Assembly (NCBI GenBank): GCA_905193485.1
Contig: CAJJOX010000028.1
Span: 1 to 15,883, forward strand
From: an uncultured Porphyromonadaceae bacterium
Lineage (GTDB): Bacteria; Bacteroidota; Bacteroidia; Bacteroidales; Muribaculaceae
Direction of reading: 5' to 3'
Length of the DNA stretch: 15,883 nt
Position 1 is the first letter of the stretch. Each line of letters opens with the position of its first letter. The position numbers were made by a program, and so were the translations under genes. Under the pieces are notes generated by a model that was given only the letters and a program-made list of their open reading frames with translations, had not been told where the DNA came from and did not search any database. Shown here piece after piece: positions 1-6,693 of the stretch.

Positions 1-771
1 ATATCGGATGGCTTGCTGAAGCATCGGGATGGCCTTCCCGTAGTCATGCTGTTTCACATAAAGGTCGGCATAAGAGAAATAATACAATCCCTCGAGGGTG
101 GAATTGTCTTTGATGTCTTTCTCTTTGATGCTCCGGAGAATGCTTTCGGCTTCGAAGAGCCAGTCGCACGCGCAGTAGCAACGCGCCTGCCATAGTTTTG
201 CCTCGGTCACGGTGGCCGGAAGCCACGTGAAATGGCGTGTGATGTAATAGAATGTCGCTGCGGCTCCGAGAAAGTCGCCGTTCATATACTGGCTCCGCGC
301 CATCATCATCCATGCATTGTGGAGAAAAGGATTGTATTCGTCGCGTTTGAGCCATTTCTTATATTCGGGGTCGGAACTTTTGCCCGGCTTGCGCGCCGGC
401 CGCTTCTTGATCGATCGTATCTGTATGGCTTTCTGGGCTTTTTCGATCGAGCGCTTGAAGTCGCCCGAGGGTTGCGGAGCTTTCTCGTCGGCATATGCTT
501 CGGCCGGATGCAGGAAAAGCGTGCGGCTATAGTCGTCGGCATACTCTCGCTCCATTTTCTGAAGCGTTTCGTTGTAATGCTCGTTGCCGTTGAAATAGAT
601 GTTGTAGCGTGTGATGAAGGCTGTATATTGCCGGCTGGCGGCGGTGTTTTTTTTAAGGCTGCAACCTGCCAGTGTGACCGATGCGGCAATAAAACCTATC
701 AGCGCCACGGCACCTTTGCGTCTTGGCGCCAAAGCTTTGACGATACGGGCTGCGACATAGACCGTCACCAT
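1..771 (-). other. PorW/SprE-like lipoprotein module inside the permease frame (partial)
   Basis: This marks the part that would be a separate lipoprotein if translation restarts. In-frame start candidates are ATG at 775-777, ATG at 769-771 and TTG at 730-732. The TTG would give the tidiest signal peptide: MAPRRKG, a hydrophobic core, then TLAGC. After the cysteine come a conserved-looking N-terminal region and helical repeats typical of PorW/SprE, a periplasmic lipoprotein of the type IX secretion and gliding apparatus in Bacteroidota. About 220 residues after the cysteine are visible; full-length relatives are much longer, so most of the protein lies outside the window. Confidence 0.6.
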
Positions 772-1524
772 GACCATCACGATCAGAGCCGAGCATGGCA
801 CATCAATCACGGCCGTTAGCAGAAGTCCTGTCAGACAGCATATGGCCGATACGGCTATCGAACACCACATCATCGATGAGAAGCGGCGGCAGAACACTTC
901 AGAGATGATCTGCGGCATGGCGAGCATCGACATCAGCAGCATCACGCCCACCAACCGGATGGTGAGCACGATGCACACGGCCGTAAGCACGGTCATCGCG
1001 GTGGTGACCGACCGCACCGGCATATGCATCACAGCCGCGAAATCCCGGTCGAAAGCGCATGCCACAATCTCTTTGAATTTCCATGCCACAAAAGCGGCGA
1101 GCACTATGGTGAAGAGAGCGAACGCGAGGAGATCGGCCGTCGTGATGGTGAGTACGTTGCCAAACAGAAACGAATTGAGCTCGGGCACGTATCCGGGGGT
1201 CAGAAACACGAAAAACACGCCGATGGCCATGCCCAGCGCCCACACCACGGCTATGGCCGAATCTTCGCGCATCCGTGCGCGCGAAGCCATCCAGTCAACT
1301 CCGAGCGAGGCAAACACAGCGAATGCGGCAGCTGTGATCACCGGATTTATGCCCAGGTAGTAGCCGAGTCCGAGTCCGCCGAAGCATGCGTGGGTGATTC
1401 CTCCGCTTATGGCCACAAGCCGGCGCGTGACTATATACGTCCCGATTACGGCCGCGGCGATGCTTATGATGAGCACGCCGGCGATGGCTTTCTGGAAAAA
1501 CGGATATTGTAGAATCTCGAGCAT
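1..1524 (-). CDS. ABC-3 family metal permease fused in frame to PorW/SprE-like TPR lipoprotein (3' end beyond window)
   Basis: The frame opens at an ATG at 1524 and stays open for 508 codons to the left edge. Residues 1-260 look like an ABC-3 (ZnuB/MntB-type) inner-membrane permease for Zn, Mn or Fe: many hydrophobic segments and the family-type ISGGITHACFGGLGLG stretch near residue 40. No ATPase or binding-protein gene is in the window. With no stop codon, the frame passes through a basic stretch (KALAPRRKG), a hydrophobic segment (about 272-286) and a lipobox (TLAGC, Cys288) into a PorW/SprE-like periplasmic domain of the type IX secretion system (TAASRQYTAFITRYNIYFNG, then NPFLHNAWMMMA and TPR-like helices). 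The basic stretch would keep the junction cytoplasmic and place Cys288 outside. It starts 35 bp after the 145-aa gene. It could be a true fusion, or two products if the lipoprotein starts internally. Domain identity is fairly sure; one polypeptide or two is not. Confidence 0.8.
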   Translation of the reverse strand, partial: MLEILQYPFFQKAIAGVLIISIAAAVIGTYIVTRRLVAISGGITHACFGGLGLGYYLGINPVITAAAFAVFASLGVDWMASRARMREDSAIAVVWALGMAIGVFFVFLTPGYVPELNSFLFGNVLTITTADLLAFALFTIVLAAFVAWKFKEIVACAFDRDFAAVMHMPVRSVTTAMTVLTAVCIVLTIRLVGVMLLMSMLAMPQIISEVFCRRFSSMMWCSIAVSAICCLTGLLLTAVIDVPCSALIVMVMVTVYVAARIVKALAPRRKGAVALIGFIAASVTLAGCSLKKNTAASRQYTAFITRYNIYFNGNEHYNETLQKMEREYADDYSRTLFLHPAEAYADEKAPQPSGDFKRSIEKAQKAIQIRSIKKRPARKPGKSSDPEYKKWLKRDEYNPFLHNAWMMMARSQYMNGDFLGAAATFYYITRHFTWLPATVTEAKLWQARCYCACDWLFEAESILRSIKEKDIKDNSTLEGLYYFSYADLYVKQHDYGKAIPMLQQAIRY

Positions 1525-1559
1525 TGAAGATATGGATTGTCAGACTGAGGGGAGGGGAG

Positions 1560-1997
1560 TCACAGGACGTGTGATGCGGCCGCGGCGCGTGCCTCGGACA
1601 CAATCATCAACAATTCGTCGCGCACTTCGGTTGGCAGTTCTATGCCGCGGAGCTGTATGCTGCGCCCCCATCCGGCGATGTCGTGGGGCAGCAGGGTGAG
1701 GAGCACGTTGCGGAACTCTTCCGTTTCGTCGGCGGTGTAGCTGTCGGGAGTGCGTCCGCGGAACCGGTCGAGCTCTTCGTCGTCGTAGTATTCGATTTTG
1801 TCGCTTACCGACGAAAGGAGCGAGTCTTTCTCGCATGTGATGTGCATGCCGCAGCATTGATCGTCATCGCCGGCGGTGTCGGGTGTAATCGTTTTTTGCT
1901 CTTCCGGATCTGAATGCGCCATGTCGCGTCGGTGAAGCATATATAGCACCGAGCCTGTAGCCACAAGGGCGATCAAAATGTAGAGGGCAACTATCAT
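1560..1997 (-). CDS. Small membrane-anchored protein with CCGMHxxC motif, function unknown
   Basis: This 145-residue protein has one N-terminal membrane segment (about residues 2-22, MIVALYILIALVATGSVLYM) followed by HRRD. By the positive-inside rule the rest should be cytoplasmic. After a short acidic linker comes a Cys/His cluster, DDDQCCGMHITCEKD, which looks able to bind a metal, then an acidic region (EYYDDEELDRFRGR) and a predicted helical C-terminus (LLTLLPHDIAGWGRS). I recognise the type as a conserved Bacteroidales protein but know no function, and I see no enzymatic motif. Its ATG overlaps the aroA stop as ATGA, and the metal permease starts 35 bp downstream, so the three are probably one transcript. 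A role in handling the permease's metal is inference from the motif and the neighbour. Confidence 0.85.
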   Translation of the reverse strand: MIVALYILIALVATGSVLYMLHRRDMAHSDPEEQKTITPDTAGDDDQCCGMHITCEKDSLLSSVSDKIEYYDDEELDRFRGRTPDSYTADETEEFRNVLLTLLPHDIAGWGRSIQLRGIELPTEVRDELLMIVSEARAAAASHVL

Positions 1998-3274
1998 GCT
2001 TCGTCGGATATCGGTTGGCCGGAGTCGGTTGTCGCGTCGGCATCGGTGAGCACGAAGCCGGCTTGCTGCAGATGCTCCCAGAATGCGGGATATGATTTGG
2101 ATGCCACCTCGGCGTCACGCACCACTATGCCGGGTATGTAGATGCTTACGGGGGCAAGAGCCATGGCCATGCGGTGATCGCCGTAGGTGTCAAACACCGG
2201 CAACTCGACAATCGGGCGCCGCCGTCCGTCCCATGCGAGGGTGTGGTCGCCGATCGTTTCCGTGACGACGCCGATCTTGAGCAGTTCGGCTGATATGGCC
2301 GCTATGCGGTCGCACTCTTTGATGCGAAGCGATTGCAGTCCGGTGAGGCGGAACGGCAAGCCGATCATGGCACATGTGACGGCAATTGCCGGAGTGAGGT
2401 CGGGAGTGGCGGAAAGATCGGCGTTGAGGCGCGGCGCAACATCGGGTGAGCCTGTCAGGTCAAGGTCGTCGGCCGACTCTTCGCCGGGCTGCGTCACGGC
2501 ACCGAGAGCGCCGAATAAGTCTATGGCACGTCGGTCGGGCTGCCGTGATGAGGCGTCCAAGCCTTTGAGAGTCAGAAATCCGCCGGTGATGGCTTCGATC
2601 TCATACCAATAAGAAGCGGCACTCCAGTCGCCTTCGGCGGGAAGCGTGGCTGCCGGATCGTAGCTTCCGTGTCCGACGGTCAGCAGGTCGTTATATCGTT
2701 CGGCGTCAGCACCCGCACGCCGCATCATGTCGACGGTGAGGTCGATATATGGCAGCGACGCCGGATCTCCGTCAAGATGCAGACGGAGGCCGTCGGTCAT
2801 GAGCGGAGCTATCATCAGCAGTGCCGAAATAAACTGTGAGCTTATCGAAGCGTCGATGCTCATGTCACCTCCGGTAAGCTGTCGTCCGGTGATGCGCAAC
2901 GGCGGGAAGCCTTCTTCACCGGCATATTTTATGTCGGCACCGCATTGGCGCAGGGCGTCGACGAGTGGTGCTATGGGACGGTGACGCATTCGTTCGCTTC
3001 CGTCGAGAAGCGTCGTGCGTCCCTCGCGTGTGGCATAAAAGGCTGTGAGAAATCGCATTGCCGTGCCGGCGTCGCCGATGTCGATTTTCTCGTCGGCCGA
3101 GGCGAGGGCGCGTCGCATGGCGATGGTGTCGCCGCAGTCGGCCAAAGGAGCGGCCGGCGCCGCATTGACGGTGAGCGCGTTGATGATCAGCGCTCTGTTG
3201 CTCACGCTTTTCGACAACGGCATGGTCACCGTTGCCTCCATAATATCTTCGGGTGGATAGATCCTGTAATTCAT
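1994..3274 (-). CDS. aroA: 3-phosphoshikimate 1-carboxyvinyltransferase (EPSP synthase)
   Basis: EPSP synthase joins shikimate-3-phosphate and phosphoenolpyruvate in the cytoplasmic shikimate pathway to aromatic amino acids. The 426-residue length matches the family. Landmarks in order are PLSKSVSNRALI (substrate lysine and arginine), DAGTAMRFLTA, ERMRHRPI (PEP arginine), SQFISALLMIAP, the catalytic-Asp region ATPDLTPAIAV, RIKECDRI, DTYGDHRMAMAL and SKSYPAFW. The frame is open up to 3460, but that part lies over the mfd 3' end. The ATG at 3274 gives the expected family N-terminus (MNYRIYPPEDI) and sits four bases after a promoter -7 box. The stop overlaps the next start as ATGA. I see nothing suggesting inactivity. 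Confidence 0.97.
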   Translation of the reverse strand: MNYRIYPPEDIMEATVTMPLSKSVSNRALIINALTVNAAPAAPLADCGDTIAMRRALASADEKIDIGDAGTAMRFLTAFYATREGRTTLLDGSERMRHRPIAPLVDALRQCGADIKYAGEEGFPPLRITGRQLTGGDMSIDASISSQFISALLMIAPLMTDGLRLHLDGDPASLPYIDLTVDMMRRAGADAERYNDLLTVGHGSYDPAATLPAEGDWSAASYWYEIEAITGGFLTLKGLDASSRQPDRRAIDLFGALGAVTQPGEESADDLDLTGSPDVAPRLNADLSATPDLTPAIAVTCAMIGLPFRLTGLQSLRIKECDRIAAISAELLKIGVVTETIGDHTLAWDGRRRPIVELPVFDTYGDHRMAMALAPVSIYIPGIVVRDAEVASKSYPAFWEHLQQAGFVLTDADATTDSGQPISDEA

Positions 3275-3278
3275 AAAG

Positions 3279-3296
3279 CAAAAATAGCCATTTTTG
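3279..3296. repeat. 7-bp inverted repeat covering the aroA -7 box
   Basis: The sequence CAAAAAT-AGCC-ATTTTTG is a perfect inverted repeat with 7-bp arms and a 4-bp spacer. It overlaps the -7 element of the aroA promoter and could be an operator. It could also be a chance product of the A/T-rich promoter. A second repeat lies at 3302-3316. Confidence 0.5.
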
Positions 3297-3309
3297 TTAT
3301 AACGGCAAA
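3279..3309 (-). promoter_or_regulatory. Bacteroidetes-type promoter of aroA
   Basis: On the minus strand, TTTG (3306-3309) is followed after exactly 19 bases by TATTTTTG (3279-3286), a full match to the Bacteroidetes primary sigma consensus TTTG-N19-21-TAnnTTTG. The -7 box ends four bases before the aroA ATG, so transcription should begin at or within a few bases of the start codon. Confidence 0.7.
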
Positions 3310-3316
3310 ATGCCGT
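3302..3316. repeat. 5-bp inverted repeat covering the aroA -33 box
   Basis: ACGGC-AAAAT-GCCGT has perfect 5-bp arms around a 5-base centre and contains the -33 TTTG of the aroA promoter. It lacks a following T-run on the minus strand, so it does not look like an mfd terminator. Confidence 0.4.
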
Positions 3317-3348
3317 CAAGGCGTATGCCTGCAGGCTCAAAAATAACG

Positions 3349-6300
3349 CTACAATCCTTTGAGCGCGAGCACCGACTGAAGGATATCGACGGCCTCTTCG
3401 ACCGTTTCGACGTGGCCGATGGCAAAGCTGCGCTTCCCGGCCTTCTCGCGGATGCGGCAACGGCGTGGATTTTCCTGAAGGTATTGCAGGAGCTTGCCGA
3501 ACATCGGGCTCTGGTAATAGGCACGGTTGGTTTCGTCGACAAAGTAGACATACATCACCTCTTGTTTCAGTGCCACTTTCTCGATGCCCAGACGGCGTGC
3601 CAACCGACGCAGACGTGGAATGCGCAGCAGTTCGGCGGTTTCGTGGGGAAGTTTGCCAAAGCGGTCTTCCAGATTGGCTTTGAATGCCTGAAGATCCGTT
3701 TCACGTTCGATGGAGTCGAGTTGCTGGTAGAGCGAGATGCGCTCGCTTTCCTGCGGCACGTAGTCGGCAGGGAGTAACAGCTCCATGTCGCTTTCGATCA
3801 TGCAGTCGGCCACGTATTCGGTTTCGCCCTGCGGCCCGTCGGTGGCGGCGGTTTCAAGGTCGCCGAATTCTTCGGTGCGCAATTCGGTGACAGCCTCTTT
3901 GAGTATTTTCTGATAGGTTTCATAGCCGAGATCGGCGATGAATCCGCTCTGTTCAGCGCCGAGCAGGTTGCCTGCGCCGCGGATGTCGAGATCCTGCATC
4001 GCTATGTGTATGCCTGAACCGAGATCGCTGAAATTCTCTATGGCCTGAAGGCGCCGGCGCGATGTCGGACTTAATGTGACATGCGGAGGCACGGTCAGAT
4101 AGCAGAAAGCCTTGCGGGCCGATCGTCCCACGCGTCCGCGAAGCTGGTGGAGTTCGCTGAGTCCGAAATTCTGGGCGTTGTTGATGATGATGGTGTTGAC
4201 GTTTGGCATGTCGATGCCGCTTTCCACAATGGTTGTGGCCAGCAGGATGTCATAGTCGTGGTTGGCAAAGTCGAGAATCGCCTTTTCCAGGCGGTCGGGA
4301 GGCATCTGTCCGTGTGCCACAACGATACGGGCGTCGGGCACGAGCCGACGCACCATCGCTTCAAGTTCGTTGAGTCCTTCGATGCGGTTGTTGATCATGA
4401 ACACCTGTCCGCCGCGCGAAAGCTCGAAGTTGATGGCCTCGCTGACAATGTCGTCGGTGAGCGCGGTGACGTTGGTGAGTATGGGATAGCGGTTGGCCGG
4501 TGGAGTGGTGATGGCGCTGAGATCGCGGGCGCCCATGAGTGAGAACTGTAGGGTTCGTGGGATCGGAGTGGCGCTCATGGTCAGCGTGTCGACATTGGTT
4601 TTCAGCTGCTTGAGTTTTTCCTTGACGGCAACGCCAAATTTCTGTTCTTCGTCGACGATGAGCAGTCCGAGATCCTTGAATTTTACATTTTTGCCGATAA
4701 GCTTGTGTGTGCCGATAAGGATGTCGATTTTTCCTTCGGCAAGGTCGGAAAGAATCTCTTTCACCTGTTTTGGACTGCGGGCGCGCGAGAGATAGTCGAC
4801 ACGTACGGGGAATTCTTTAAGCCGGCGGGAGAATGTGTTGTAGTGCTGATAGGCGAGCACGGTAGTTGGCACGAGCACGGCGGTCTGCTTGTTGTCGGCG
4901 GCAGCTTTGAATGCGGCGCGTATCGCGATTTCCGTTTTTCCGAATCCCACGTCGCCGCACACCAGCCGATCCATCGGCCGGTTGCTTTCCATGTCGGCTT
5001 TCACGGCTTGCGTGGCTGTCACCTGGTCAGGTGTGTCCTCATAGATGAACGATGCCTCAAGCTCGTGTTGCATATAAGAGTCGGGCGAGAAGCTGAACCC
5101 CTTCCGGTTGCGCCGTTCGGCATACAGCTTGATGAGGTCGCGGGCTATGTCCTTGAGCTTCGATTTGGTGCGCTCCTTCATCTTGTTCCATGCGCCGGTG
5201 CCGAGTTTGTTGATTTTTGGCGCTACGCCCTCTTTGCCGCGGTATTTTGCCAGTTTGTGGAGCGAATGGATCGATACGAAGATGGTGTCGTTGTTGGCGT
5301 AGGTGAGCTTTATCATTTCCTGGGTGCGGCCCGCGACGTTTGTGCGGTAGAGTCCGGCGAAACGACCCACTCCGTGGTCGACGTGCACGATGTAGTCGCC
5401 CGGCTCTATGGCCGCCAGCTCTTTGAGCGACAATGCCAGTTTGCCTGAGCGTGCGCGTTCGCTCTTGAGGTTGTATTTGTGGAAGCGGTCGAATATCTGG
5501 TGATCGGTGAACACGCAGCGTTTGCGGGCGTGATCGACATATCCCTCATGAAGAGTGGCTCCGACAGGCGTGAAGCTGATGTTGTCGCCTCGGTCGGCGA
5601 AGATTGCGCGGAGACGGTCGATCTGGCCGGGACTGTCGCTGAGGATGCATATTTCGTAGCCGTCGTCAAGAAAATGGGTGAATGAGTCGGCTATTATGTC
5701 GAAGTTTTTGTGGTACAGCGCCTGTGGCGAGCACCGGAAGTCGACCGCAGCCTCGCCGGAGGCTGCGTTTGCCTTGGCGGCTGTAAAGCGCAGCTGGCGG
5801 TGTTTGCCGAAAGCGTCGGCAAACGCCTCGGCATCGACAACGTTTTTCATGGCCGTGTTGTCGCCTTCGTCGGCAATCAACGCGCTGTCGGAAAATGTTT
5901 CGGCCGCAACGGCGGATATGCGCTGAAGTGTATAGTCGGCGTCGCGTACGGCGATCAGTGTGTCGGCAGGGGCGAATTCAAGCAGTGACATGCCCGTCGA
6001 ATGGGACGGTACGTCGGATGTGATATCTACCGATTTGATGCGTTCGATCGAGAGTTGTGTCTCGATGTTGAACGTGCGGATGGAGTCGATATCGTCGCCG
6101 AAAAAGTCGATGCGGTAGGGCTGTTCATGGCTGTAGCCGAAAATGTCGAGTATCGAGCCCCTCAGTGCGAATTGCCCTGGCTCATAGACATAGTCTGTTT
6201 CTGTAAAGGCGTTATCGCGCAGCCATTTCACTGTGTCGGTGAGGTCGGCCTGACTGTCGAGGCTCAGATGAAGCGTGTGTTCGCTGATTGAGGCGGCCGA

Positions 6301-6693
6301 AGCCACCCGCTCGGCCATGGCCTCGGGATAGGTGATGACGAACCGTAGCCGTGAGTCGTTGGTCCAGCGGCTCAGGGTTTCGGTCCGAAGGATCTGTGAG
6401 GGCGGGTCGATCTGCCCGTACTTGATATCGCGTTTATAGGCCGAGGGAAGAATGGCCACGGATTCGTCGCCGGCCAGACGGCACATGTCGTGGTAGAGGT
6501 AACCGGCATCGTCGGCCGAATCACCCACCACAATCACGGGACATTTCCGGGCCGGCAGTGAGGCGAGCATTACGGCGGCCGATGAGCCTGCAAGTGAGCC
6601 GGCTACCACTGTGTCTTTGTCGGATAGCGCCTTGAGTAGTGCCCTGACTCGCGGATCGGCAGCGAATTCTGAGGCTATATCGCTGAGTTTCAT
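3349..6693 (-). CDS. mfd: Transcription-repair coupling factor Mfd
   Basis: Mfd removes RNA polymerase stalled at DNA lesions and recruits UvrA. The 1114 residues match the family length. The N-terminal third is the UvrB-like, UvrA-recruiting part. The RNA polymerase interaction domain is around residues 430-450 (DYIVHVDHGVGRFAGL). The translocase motor follows: Walker A GDVGFGKTEIA near 580, DEEQKFGV near 678, SATPIPRT near 705, VESGIDMPN near 823 and QLRGRVGRS near 850. A C-terminal regulatory domain ends at GL. Its ATG overlaps the stop of the upstream S41 protease gene (ATGA), so the two are probably translationally coupled. I see no separate promoter for mfd. It appears complete. Confidence 0.98.
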   Translation of the reverse strand: MKLSDIASEFAADPRVRALLKALSDKDTVVAGSLAGSSAAVMLASLPARKCPVIVVGDSADDAGYLYHDMCRLAGDESVAILPSAYKRDIKYGQIDPPSQILRTETLSRWTNDSRLRFVITYPEAMAERVASAASISEHTLHLSLDSQADLTDTVKWLRDNAFTETDYVYEPGQFALRGSILDIFGYSHEQPYRIDFFGDDIDSIRTFNIETQLSIERIKSVDITSDVPSHSTGMSLLEFAPADTLIAVRDADYTLQRISAVAAETFSDSALIADEGDNTAMKNVVDAEAFADAFGKHRQLRFTAAKANAASGEAAVDFRCSPQALYHKNFDIIADSFTHFLDDGYEICILSDSPGQIDRLRAIFADRGDNISFTPVGATLHEGYVDHARKRCVFTDHQIFDRFHKYNLKSERARSGKLALSLKELAAIEPGDYIVHVDHGVGRFAGLYRTNVAGRTQEMIKLTYANNDTIFVSIHSLHKLAKYRGKEGVAPKINKLGTGAWNKMKERTKSKLKDIARDLIKLYAERRNRKGFSFSPDSYMQHELEASFIYEDTPDQVTATQAVKADMESNRPMDRLVCGDVGFGKTEIAIRAAFKAAADNKQTAVLVPTTVLAYQHYNTFSRRLKEFPVRVDYLSRARSPKQVKEILSDLAEGKIDILIGTHKLIGKNVKFKDLGLLIVDEEQKFGVAVKEKLKQLKTNVDTLTMSATPIPRTLQFSLMGARDLSAITTPPANRYPILTNVTALTDDIVSEAINFELSRGGQVFMINNRIEGLNELEAMVRRLVPDARIVVAHGQMPPDRLEKAILDFANHDYDILLATTIVESGIDMPNVNTIIINNAQNFGLSELHQLRGRVGRSARKAFCYLTVPPHVTLSPTSRRRLQAIENFSDLGSGIHIAMQDLDIRGAGNLLGAEQSGFIADLGYETYQKILKEAVTELRTEEFGDLETAATDGPQGETEYVADCMIESDMELLLPADYVPQESERISLYQQLDSIERETDLQAFKANLEDRFGKLPHETAELLRIPRLRRLARRLGIEKVALKQEVMYVYFVDETNRAYYQSPMFGKLLQYLQENPRRCRIREKAGKRSFAIGHVETVEEAVDILQSVLALKGL

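Noticed and set aside
232..819. Plus-strand open frame (195 codons) at the left end
   Set aside because: Antisense to the PorW-like frame and rich in Arg/His/Cys as expected of a shadow.
770..1512. Overlapping plus-strand open frames opposite the permease
   Set aside because: Low-complexity translation without domains; the minus-strand permease explains this region.
2290..2330. Cysteine in the AroA motif RIKECDRI where Ser/Thr is more usual
   Set aside because: As I recall the family signature, Cys is tolerated here, and all other active-site motifs are intact.
3275..3460. Upstream extension of aroA
   Set aside because: It overlaps the mfd 3' end, and the added residues do not resemble EPSP synthase; the promoter lies inside it.
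4705..5448. Long plus-strand open frame (247 codons) opposite mfd
   Set aside because: It lies wholly inside the well-supported mfd gene, has no recognisable domain and is the kind of antisense frame common in GC-rich coding DNA.
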